From Candidatus Tepidiaquacella proteinivora (GTDB lineage Bacteria > Bacteroidota > Ignavibacteria > Tepidaquicellales > Tepidaquicellaceae): a DNA stretch of 64,000 nucleotides. The stretch covers positions 1,063,501 to 1,127,500 of the forward strand of contig CP054675.1 of assembly GCA_013348845.1 (NCBI GenBank), written 5' to 3'. Below are positions 56,708 to 64,000 of the stretch, one piece after another. The position numbers were made by a program, and so were the translations under genes. The notes beneath the pieces were generated by a model, which did not search any database, was not told where the DNA came from, and was given only the letters and a program-made list of their open reading frames with translations. Position 1 is the first letter of the stretch, and every line of letters begins with the position of its first letter.

Positions 56708-59700
56708 TCAGAAAGTATCGAGTTTTTTTGCAGCATCTGTAACTGCACCTATTTTTAGTGCAAAACTATTTTTTTCTTCAATATCTTTATCAGTAACAAT
56801 GTGAACATCAAGTAGATTTGTTGATTTATACCCGGTTCTTTGATAATTCATTTCAGCAAGAGCGATACCCCATGCTTCAAGCCAAAGCAATAAATTATTT
56901 TTTTGTTGCTCCGTACCATCAAAATGGACGAGTAAATCTATATCACTTCCAGGCCCAGCAGTAGCATTCTTTGTGCTTCCAAATACATATAATCCTTTAA
57001 TACCAAATTTTTTCGTATCAATAACAGAAGCAATTTTTTCCACCATTCTTAAGCGCCATTTCCAATGATATTCTGCCTTTGCTGACTCTTGAGTTTCTGA
57101 ATAAACTTTGCTATCATCTTTTCCGGAGGGTTGTGTTAAATACGCTAACGCTTCATCAAGGTCTGAGTTAAGTAAAATTTTTAGTATTTCACCATTAGTT
57201 CTTTCTTTTACATCTATAACTTTAATAATATTCTCAAGGGATTTATACTCCGGTAATAAATAACATAAAATATTTTTTGATGATTTTAGAAAAATCTCAT
57301 TATATATTATTCCACTATCATCAGGATACAGAGGAATATATCTAATAGATGATTCAACTAAATCCTGAAAGAAATGGGTTCCAAAAGATAAATCAGGAAC
57401 GTAATTACCTTTCTTTTTGGCAATTTCAATTAATACAGCGGTATTGTTGATATCAGAATAAGTTACATTAACACCAAGTTTAATATCACCTCTACTTCCC
57501 CATCGGCCAGGACCCATTAGAATAAATTGCCTTTTTGGTAAAATCTTATTTAACTTTCCAACCACTCTACCTACTTCCTGTAAAGTTGTCAAATCAGAAA
57601 TTTCACTATACGCATCAGGGTCAACATAAACTATGTGTGTGATTTCCGGAATACGACCGTTAGATATATATCTATTTGCAGTAAAGATAATTTTTTCTTT
57701 TGGAACATCTTTTGGAATAGGTGACGGATTTATATCTCCGAAAGAGCTCTGAGTCCTGCATTGCAACAGGTATATATTATCTCCATCAGAAGCAAATTCG
57801 ATATCAACAGGGTGATTTACACTTTTTCTTGCAGTATTTATAATATTATGCATTACTTTCACAAAATCGGTAGAACTAATTAAATTTTCAAAAGTAGCAT
57901 ATGCATTACTCCATTCTTTCTTATAGTCTAAATTAAAACCTTTTTGTAAATGACCATCTTTATATATAGAAAAAACTTTATCAACAATAGGATATTCATC
58001 TCCATATTCTTTTAATAAATCCTTAATATCAATTGTCTCAAATGAATTCGTTTCAAGATTAATAACATCAATTTTATGAGGTGAGTATTTTATAGTTTCT
58101 TCAAAAGTTACATTTACTTTCAAACTGGGTAAGCCGGGTGAAACAAGGATGGGATAATCATCACTTGTTCTATCTACCGCTCTTGTTCCAAGACCAGGTA
58201 CTAACCTTAATAAACCATCTTCTCTTCTAATTCTCGGAGACCATCTGAATTCATTATTACTAAAAGCAACACCGGCAAATGCTGGTAAATAATATTTTCC
58301 TACTTGTTTACCCACAACCTCCTGAATAATTACTCCCATTTGTTCATTGAAATCAAGTAATCCCCTCTCTGCGCGATACTCAATAGGATCTGTATTAAAA
58401 ATGGATGCATATACTTCAGCAACTGCACTCGTTAATTCTTCAAGGCATTTCTTTTTATTTCCCTGATTTGCAACAAACAAACTTTTGTACTTCCCGGAAA
58501 ATGCAGCACCGATACCATCTTCAAGCAAAGTTGAACTTCTTACGATGAGTGGCTTATTGCCAAAATCATCAAGCATCAGTGAAAAATTCTTCAACATCTC
58601 TGGTGAAAAACTTGAGTTTTTAAATAACTGAACTATATATGGATATTCCTGCCTGATGATATCAATATTTTTATATTTGTGTTCAAATACTTCTTCAAGA
58701 TTGTTATAATGTATAAAGTCCATTAATCCATCAGAAACTATATACCAGGTGTTCGGGACTTTTAAGTTTTTGTATAAATCCGGTACTTCATTCTTTAAAA
58801 TATTTGTTGCAAGAAATAAGCCAGCAGCTTTACCCCCAAGTTTTCCATGACTATTAGGAGTAAGTATTATCTTTTTAGTCAAATTATAAAAATCTCTAAT
58901 TGTAAGATATTTTTTCGCTACACCTATATAAGAAAGTGCATCAGATAAAAATCTCCTTATCAAAGAAACCCTCAAACTTTCATCAAGTTCCGGAGCTAAC
59001 TTTACATTTGAAGGCATATCATCGACATATCTTCTAAGTAAATCAGCAAGTTCATTTAATGAACTCCCTTGATCTTCGAGTTTTCTTAATAAATAACTTG
59101 ATTTATCCTCTTGAATCCATTTTTCAAGTTTGGTTAATATTTCCTCTTCACTTAAATGTTCAGATGCAATTCTAAAAACTTCATCGGTAATTTCTTTGAA
59201 CTTTATTTTAGCAAGTGGTTTATTATCATCAATACCTTCAATAAGCTCCTCCATATCTTTAACCCCAACATCCTGTAATAAAGAACTCGCTTCTTTAACA
59301 CCACTCCAATATAAATGATTCATCATTTTCCTTGCAATCAAAGTATATAGATTTCTGTCGGTTCCTTTTAATAAATCAACTATTGCACGCCATTTACCAT
59401 CTTCCATTTTCTCAAAAACCTTATCTTCTTCAGGTGAATATTTATTGAAGAACCCTTTTAGATTTTTATAATATATATATTGCCCTATTTTCTCAGCGAT
59501 TGTATTTAGCAGTTTCCGCTCTTCTTTCAGAAAAGGTCCTTCATCTGCTTTGGGTAAATTCTGCTTATAATAAACATTTATCTTTCCGAAAATCTTATCT
59601 TCAATTTTTATTTCTGCAGATTGTACCCATTCTGTAAATTTAAAATCACTTGAATAATATTCTTTATCATTAAGCACAATCATTACACAACAATATTGAG

Positions 59701-59866
59701 GATATTGCCAGGATTCTCTCACAGTTTCTAATACTTTACTCATAACATCTTTAAGTGGAGAATCAAAATCTCTCAGTATCTCTTCAACTTTATATAGGCA
59801 ATTAAGTTCTTTGACTCTTTCCCTCATTTCGTGCATAATACTTTCAACAGAAATTATTTTACTCAT
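56708..59866 (-). CDS. Multidomain protein: GAF-like, PEP/pyruvate-binding (PPDK_N) and nucleotidyltransferase domains
   Basis: This 1052-residue soluble protein has a GAF-like sensory fold at residues 1-135 (CCVMIVLNDKEYYSSDF) and a helical region at 140-330. The ATP-grasp PPDK_N domain spans about 340-705 (GKLGGKAAGLFLATNIL; LIVRSSTLLEDG; VIIQEVVGK; DIEFASDGDNIYLLQCRTQ). A conserved module at about 735-850 has GPGRWGSRGDIKLGV and SFGTHFFQDL. The minimal nucleotidyltransferase domain at 955-1030 has GSTKNATAGPGSDIDLLV and a further Asp in LLDVHIV. The phosphohistidine swivel and PEP/pyruvate TIM-barrel domains of PPDK are missing, so it is not a normal dikinase. Its start overlaps the partner gene by four bases. 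Function unknown. Confidence 0.85.
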   Translation of the reverse strand: MSKIISVESIMHEMRERVKELNCLYKVEEILRDFDSPLKDVMSKVLETVRESWQYPQYCCVMIVLNDKEYYSSDFKFTEWVQSAEIKIEDKIFGKINVYYKQNLPKADEGPFLKEERKLLNTIAEKIGQYIYYKNLKGFFNKYSPEEDKVFEKMEDGKWRAIVDLLKGTDRNLYTLIARKMMNHLYWSGVKEASSLLQDVGVKDMEELIEGIDDNKPLAKIKFKEITDEVFRIASEHLSEEEILTKLEKWIQEDKSSYLLRKLEDQGSSLNELADLLRRYVDDMPSNVKLAPELDESLRVSLIRRFLSDALSYIGVAKKYLTIRDFYNLTKKIILTPNSHGKLGGKAAGLFLATNILKNEVPDLYKNLKVPNTWYIVSDGLMDFIHYNNLEEVFEHKYKNIDIIRQEYPYIVQLFKNSSFSPEMLKNFSLMLDDFGNKPLIVRSSTLLEDGIGAAFSGKYKSLFVANQGNKKKCLEELTSAVAEVYASIFNTDPIEYRAERGLLDFNEQMGVIIQEVVGKQVGKYYLPAFAGVAFSNNEFRWSPRIRREDGLLRLVPGLGTRAVDRTSDDYPILVSPGLPSLKVNVTFEETIKYSPHKIDVINLETNSFETIDIKDLLKEYGDEYPIVDKVFSIYKDGHLQKGFNLDYKKEWSNAYATFENLISSTDFVKVMHNIINTARKSVNHPVDIEFASDGDNIYLLQCRTQSSFGDINPSPIPKDVPKEKIIFTANRYISNGRIPEITHIVYVDPDAYSEISDLTTLQEVGRVVGKLNKILPKRQFILMGPGRWGSRGDIKLGVNVTYSDINNTAVLIEIAKKKGNYVPDLSFGTHFFQDLVESSIRYIPLYPDDSGIIYNEIFLKSSKNILCYLLPEYKSLENIIKVIDVKERTNGEILKILLNSDLDEALAYLTQPSGKDDSKVYSETQESAKAEYHWKWRLRMVEKIASVIDTKKFGIKGLYVFGSTKNATAGPGSDIDLLVHFDGTEQQKNNLLLWLEAWGIALAEMNYQRTGYKSTNLLDVHIVTDKDIEEKNSFALKIGAVTDAAKKLDTF

Positions 59867-61599
59867 TTTAAAATAACTCCTTCTGCTTTTCTACCATCAA
59901 CTTTAATAATTAAAGGTTTTTTTAATTTTATATGCTTCGTATATTCACCTTCATATATTACTGTATTATTATCTAACCAATTCCAATCAAGTTTTTCTAT
60001 ATAATCAGGCTTCAATGAGAAATATAACACTTCAAAACTATTTATGTTATGAAAAAAATGCGAACCCTGACTAAGTTCAACATTAAATTGTGGAAGCATT
60101 GCTTCTATAATCACTTTTGCGTTAGAAATCTGCCCCCACTCAACAGGAATACCAAGCCATGGATCTGTACTACCCCATCTACCATACCCTATTAATAAAT
60201 ATTTCTTATTCCTTTCGCGAAAGCCCTTATTAATTTGTTCGATTTCAACTGCAATTTTTTGAGAATATTTTATATCAAAATTATCTGACTTAACAAAAAC
60301 AATCTCATCAATATAGTCAATTACTCCGTTTCCAAGAACTCTGTTTGAGTAGCAAAACAAATCTTTATTTTTCAAATCTTCCTCTGTTACTTCAACAATT
60401 TCATTCGAAACAACCATCGGTCTAACTTGTAAAAATCCCAATCGAGGTGATAGTTTATTATCTTTCTTAAGAGTAATAGCAAACTCAATTTCAACAGCAG
60501 TTTCAAGTGATTTCTCACTTATTTCTAAAAGTTTTTTAATGATTTCATTTAGGTTAATATAATTTAATTCTAATATAGGAGCAAAGTTAATAATTCTTGC
60601 TCCTTTAATTCCAATTCCAGGTTTTACTCTATCTGAAGCAGCATCATAAGTAGATGCAACCAAATTTAATGTACCATCATATTCAGCTTCATTAATATCA
60701 GATTTTATCATATATTCAACTTCATTAATTGGATCATATAACACCGATTTTTCCATATTAATAGCCCAAAATGTTCTTTGAGTATTATCTATAAGTTCTT
60801 TAATACTTGTAAATGGAGGCGGATTTTTGGGATAAGCAGGACAATATGTCCATGAAATACCACCATCAACAATTGTTTTCCCAAGTCCGAGTGCAAGATT
60901 TACAACCCCATCTTCAGGTTTAGATTTTCCAAATGTATAATAATTATAAGACCGTGCTACGCCTGATATTTCCGGATAAAACTTGTTATGAAATTTAGAC
61001 CCAACAACCTCCTGAATTATCACAGCCATTTTCTCGTCTTTTGAACTTTTTCCTATACTTGTAATGTAATCTTTCGCCTTTTTAAAAAATGTAGATGCAT
61101 AAACAAGTTTAATTGCTTCTATTAATTTACTAAATCTTGTTTGTAAGTCAGGTTGATTGTTGGAAATCATTTTAGTTGAGTAAATACCAGCAAAAGGTTC
61201 ATACAATGCATCTTCAAGCATACTTGAAGAACGAACCGCAAGCGGTAATCTAACATTCTCCACAATAGACCTTAAATCACCAACTAAACCCACAGGTAAA
61301 GTAGCTTTCATAAACTTATGAGCGATCATCGTATCATTTTCATCTGATAAAGCAACATCGTATAGATTATTAGTTTGCATAAATTCATCAAAAAAATCCG
61401 TTGTAATAACAGTAAGTCGAGGGATATTCACAATAAATTCTTTAAACTCCTTTTCGTTTTCCTTTAAAAATTTTCTGATAAAAGCTAATCCTTTTGCTTT
61501 TCCACCAATTTCCCCTAATCCAATTAATGTAAAATCATCATCAGCTTCAAAAAACTTTCTATTAAAAGAAGAGAAGGAAATATTATTATTATTGTTCAT
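59863..61599 (-). CDS. PEP/pyruvate-binding (PPDK_N) protein, partner of the downstream multidomain gene
   Basis: This 578-residue protein has a PPDK_N ATP-grasp domain at about 25-400: LGEIGGKAKGLAFI, LAVRSSSMLEDA, AVIIQEVVGSKF, VNLALGLGKTIVDGG and AVEIEFAITLKK ... GFLQVRPMV. The C-terminal module at about 425-535 carries GYGRWGSTDPWLGIPV and LSQGSHFFHNI, matching the same module in the downstream 1052-residue protein. Like its partner it has no swivel His domain or PEP-binding barrel. The genes overlap by ATGA, so the products are probably made in step and may form a complex. The reaction is unknown. Confidence 0.83.
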   Translation of the reverse strand: MNNNNNISFSSFNRKFFEADDDFTLIGLGEIGGKAKGLAFIRKFLKENEKEFKEFIVNIPRLTVITTDFFDEFMQTNNLYDVALSDENDTMIAHKFMKATLPVGLVGDLRSIVENVRLPLAVRSSSMLEDALYEPFAGIYSTKMISNNQPDLQTRFSKLIEAIKLVYASTFFKKAKDYITSIGKSSKDEKMAVIIQEVVGSKFHNKFYPEISGVARSYNYYTFGKSKPEDGVVNLALGLGKTIVDGGISWTYCPAYPKNPPPFTSIKELIDNTQRTFWAINMEKSVLYDPINEVEYMIKSDINEAEYDGTLNLVASTYDAASDRVKPGIGIKGARIINFAPILELNYINLNEIIKKLLEISEKSLETAVEIEFAITLKKDNKLSPRLGFLQVRPMVVSNEIVEVTEEDLKNKDLFCYSNRVLGNGVIDYIDEIVFVKSDNFDIKYSQKIAVEIEQINKGFRERNKKYLLIGYGRWGSTDPWLGIPVEWGQISNAKVIIEAMLPQFNVELSQGSHFFHNINSFEVLYFSLKPDYIEKLDWNWLDNNTVIYEGEYTKHIKLKKPLIIKVDGRKAEGVILK

Positions 61600-61611
61600 A
61601 AATATTAGTTT

Positions 61612-61648
61612 ATTAAATAAAAAACTCCCGATGAAGCATCGGGAGTTT
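61612..61648 (-). terminator. Rho-independent terminator after glutamate dehydrogenase
   Basis: On the minus strand AAACTCCCGATG pairs with CATCGGGAGTTT (3-base gap at the tip) and a T-rich tract follows. It separates gdhA from the PPDK_N pair downstream, which therefore needs its own promoter or read-through. Confidence 0.92.
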
Positions 61649-61667
61649 CAATAACAACATTTAGGAA

Positions 61668-62954
61668 TTAAACCCAACCTCTTTCCTTGCATGCCTGTGC
61701 TACTCTATCTATAGCAATAACATAAGCAGCATCTCTCATATAAAGTTTTTTGGTTCGAGCAAGTTCACTCACTGAAAGGAATGCGGAGGTCATCTTCACA
61801 TCAAGCTTACTTAAAACCTCTTCTTTTTCCCAATAATAATTCATATTACTCTGCACTTGTTCGAAGTAACTACATGTTACACCACCTGCATTTGCAAGAA
61901 AATCCGGAATCATAAATATTCCTCTTTCCTTAATAACAGCATCTGCTTCAGGCGTAGTTGGACCATTAGCACCTTCTGCAATTACTTTGACATTTTTTTG
62001 AATCTTTTTAACTGTTTCAGAATTAATCTGATTTTCTAATGCACAGGGAAGTAATATATCTACATCCTGCTCTATCCATGCATCACCGTGAAGAATTTCA
62101 TAACCAAGTGCTTTTGCTTTATCTTTATTAATCCCTCCGAATTGGTCTGTAATACTTAATAACTTGGGAAAATCTATTCCGTCCTTTTTCAAGAATGTAT
62201 AAGAAGTTTGGTCATCCTGGTCCCAACAAGAAACTGCAATTACTGTACCTCCAAGTTTAAGATATAATTCAATAGCATACTGGGCTACATTTCCAAAACC
62301 CTGAACGCTTGCTTTTGTTTTCTTTGGATCAATTCCCAATTCTTTCAATGCTTCTCTTAATGTAAATATAACTCCGTAACCTGTCGCTTCTGTTCTACCT
62401 AAAGAACCGCCCATCCCTACTGGTTTTCCGGTAATTAAACCAGGATATTTGTTACCGGTAATAATCTCATACTCATCTAACATCCATAACATATGTTGAG
62501 CAGATGTCATAACATCAGGAGCAGGTACATCTCTCAACGGTCCAATATCCTTACTTAGTTGTCTTACCCAACCTCTACATATTTGTTCTTGTTCTTTCAT
62601 ACTTAAGTGATGCGGATCACATATAACACCACCTTTACTTCCTCCAAGTGGTATGTCCACAACTGCTGTTTTCCAGGTCATCCACATTGCAAGGGCTCTA
62701 ACAGTATCAATGGTTTCTTGGGGGTGAAATCGAATTCCACCTTTACCTGGACCTCGTGCGTCGTTGTGTTGAACACGAAATCCCCTGAATACCTTTACAG
62801 TACCATCATCCATTTTTACCGGTATTGAAAAATGATACTCACGCATTGGGTTTCTTAGTAAATCTTTAGTTGCCTGATCGAGATTCAGCATTTCAGCAAC
62901 ACTATCAAACTGCTTTTGAGCCATCTCGAACGCATTGAAATTTTTGCTTGCCAT
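61668..62954 (-). CDS. gdhA: Glutamate dehydrogenase (Glu/Leu/Phe/Val family)
   Basis: This 428-residue enzyme interconverts glutamate and 2-oxoglutarate with ammonia. Conserved parts are GPGKGGIRFHPQ (substrate-binding Lys), KTAVVDIPLGGSKGGV, the catalytic-Asp segment DVPAPDVMT, TGKPVGMGGSLGR and the Rossmann region ASVQGFGNVAQYA. The late segment IVPDFLANAGGV-like (MIPDFLANAGGVTCSYFE) is also present. Length fits the hexameric ~420-residue class. Coenzyme preference is not assigned. GAGGA lies ahead of the ATG, and a strong terminator follows. Confidence 0.95.
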   Translation of the reverse strand: MASKNFNAFEMAQKQFDSVAEMLNLDQATKDLLRNPMREYHFSIPVKMDDGTVKVFRGFRVQHNDARGPGKGGIRFHPQETIDTVRALAMWMTWKTAVVDIPLGGSKGGVICDPHHLSMKEQEQICRGWVRQLSKDIGPLRDVPAPDVMTSAQHMLWMLDEYEIITGNKYPGLITGKPVGMGGSLGRTEATGYGVIFTLREALKELGIDPKKTKASVQGFGNVAQYAIELYLKLGGTVIAVSCWDQDDQTSYTFLKKDGIDFPKLLSITDQFGGINKDKAKALGYEILHGDAWIEQDVDILLPCALENQINSETVKKIQKNVKVIAEGANGPTTPEADAVIKERGIFMIPDFLANAGGVTCSYFEQVQSNMNYYWEKEEVLSKLDVKMTSAFLSVSELARTKKLYMRDAAYVIAIDRVAQACKERGWV

Positions 62955-63130
62955 GATAATATCCTCTTATTTTGAATTTATAATATTGATGATTTATTAA
63001 ACTATTTTATTTGTGGATTTTATATTATTCAAAATTACAATTAATTTAATTTCTTTACAATGAAAATCATCCCCAAAAATTACTAAGAATTGTAATTGTA
63101 ATTAGTATTAAATATAAGATTTTAAGTAAT

Positions 63131-63943
63131 TTAGGGCCTTGCCTTACTATTTGGCGTTAGTATTTCTTCAAGCTCAGAATATGGTATGATTAATTCTATA
63201 AATCCGACTGAATAAGGAGCTATTTCTAAAGGATTGTAATAGAATTTTATCCCATGTTTTGTGATAGCAAAATTATTTGTGTATTCAATTTTATTTTCAA
63301 ATAATCCAATTTTTTCGCTTAAATTATCCTCAGGTTTTAACATATAATTCTGACGAATTATTTTATCTAAAATCATATTCAATTTTTTCTCAAATCCAAT
63401 TATAAATATATCATTTAATGATAACAATTTCCCGGATTTTCTATCAAAATTAATATATTTAAATTTCGTGTTAGGATGAGCGCCACCTAAAAAATTAACA
63501 TTAGATATTGAATACGATAAAACTTTAGGTGTATAATTTTCTCTTTTCCCTCTAATTTCCATAGTCCATATTACATCTCTGCTTTTATTTTTGATTTTAT
63601 AATCTTTATACTCGTTCAAAAAACATTCACATACTTCCTCAAGCGAATTCGAATTTTTAGATTCTAAAAACTCTTGAGAAATACTAATTAATTCCTTATC
63701 GATTGTATTATTAATTTCATCCTTAAAATCCCCATCACTAATTCTTTCATATTCAAAAAGAATATATGAACAATTCTCAGAAGTTGGGCGACAATCTTTA
63801 TAACTTTTAACAAGAGATTTATTTTCAAATATCAATTCTGATTCTTCAAGCTTATTCGGGAAATCTTTTTTTAATTCTTCTTTTTTATCGCATGACAAAC
63901 AAACAAGGGAAAATAAGAGGATAAAATAAATTAGTTTTTTCAT
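63131..63943 (-). CDS. Lipoprotein with DUF4163/DUF3298 (RsiV-like) domains
   Basis: This 270-residue protein has a lipoprotein signal (KKLIYFILLFSLVCLSC, lipid-bearing Cys near position 18). The mature part fits the paired DUF4163 and DUF3298 layout: an early beta segment SYILFEYERISDGDFKDEIN, the central ISNVNFLGGAHPNTKFKYIN and the final FIELIIPYSELEEIL. RsiV-type proteins use this fold to bind lysozyme, but in most genomes the role is unknown. It is preceded by an AT-rich stretch running to the end of the window. Confidence 0.8.
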   Translation of the reverse strand: MKKLIYFILLFSLVCLSCDKKEELKKDFPNKLEESELIFENKSLVKSYKDCRPTSENCSYILFEYERISDGDFKDEINNTIDKELISISQEFLESKNSNSLEEVCECFLNEYKDYKIKNKSRDVIWTMEIRGKRENYTPKVLSYSISNVNFLGGAHPNTKFKYINFDRKSGKLLSLNDIFIIGFEKKLNMILDKIIRQNYMLKPEDNLSEKIGLFENKIEYTNNFAITKHGIKFYYNPLEIAPYSVGFIELIIPYSELEEILTPNSKARP

Positions 63944-64000
63944 ATCAATATTTTTATTTAAATTACAATTATCTTTATGTTATTTCGAGTTATATTTATT

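Noticed and set aside
56708-61599. PEP synthase or pyruvate phosphate dikinase
   Set aside because: Only the N-terminal PEP/pyruvate-binding domain is present in each protein; the phosphohistidine and PEP-utilising domains are missing.
1-64000. CRISPR arrays, prophage, insertion sequences, integrons, rRNA genes
   Set aside because: Scanning by eye found no regularly spaced repeats, transposase or integrase signatures, or rRNA segments in either strand.

Overview
The window is a chromosomal stretch of an AT-rich (roughly 30% G+C by eye), Gram-negative bacterium. I infer a member of the Bacteroidota/Ignavibacteriota/Chlorobiota assemblage, most likely Ignavibacteria-like. Three things point there. 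Five secreted proteins carry the C-terminal type IX secretion (T9SS) sorting domain with its NYPNPFNP signature and a final GIYFY...K(R)MILVK-type block. The primary sigma factor is short and lacks region 1.1. Many housekeeping genes, including most ribosomal protein genes, have no Shine-Dalgarno sequence. No phage, IS element, plasmid function or CRISPR array is visible.

Layout. 1-3280 (+): the end of tsf, then pyrH, frr, kdtA and gmhA, joining the translation cluster to LPS core synthesis. 3297-12565 (-): one co-directional block of an Nth-like glycosylase, three GT9 heptosyltransferase-type enzymes, a DegT sugar aminotransferase, prs, a 2-oxoacid dehydrogenase E2 and a secreted subtilase. 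12743-16617 (+): a peptide-use operon of an OPT transporter, a PqqD-like protein and PepD. 16811-47830: an accessory region rich in exported proteins (T9SS cargo, a secreted HEAT-cyclophilin, an M49-type peptidase, a BBP2-like porin, lamin-tail and FG-GAP proteins), with a hybrid histidine kinase, rmuC, an MFS pump and a TPR membrane protein. 47907-55399 (-): rpoD and a fused str/S10 cluster, rpsL-rpsG-fusA-tRNA-Ile(UAU)-tuf-rpsJ-rplC-rplD-rplW, which stops after rplW. 55818-63943: a phosphoesterase, a tightly coupled pair of unusual PEP/pyruvate-binding (PPDK_N) proteins, glutamate dehydrogenase and a lipoprotein.

The points most worth following up are these. The paired PPDK_N proteins share a C-terminal GxGRWGS module, and one also carries GAF-like and nucleotidyltransferase domains. 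A tRNA-Ile has a genuine UAU anticodon and sits inside the str operon, preceded by a structured 150-nt spacer with a 25-codon ORF. Two genes are broken: a T9SS beta-helix protein by a frameshift just after its signal peptide, and a zinc-ribbon membrane protein by an in-frame TAA. A PqqD-fold protein sits between a peptide importer and a dipeptidase. The DPP III-like peptidase has the rare pentapeptide HExxH zinc motif.

Functions come from recognised motifs and gene context only; no database search was run. Promoters are mostly left uncalled because the intergenic DNA is too AT-rich for reliable recognition by eye.
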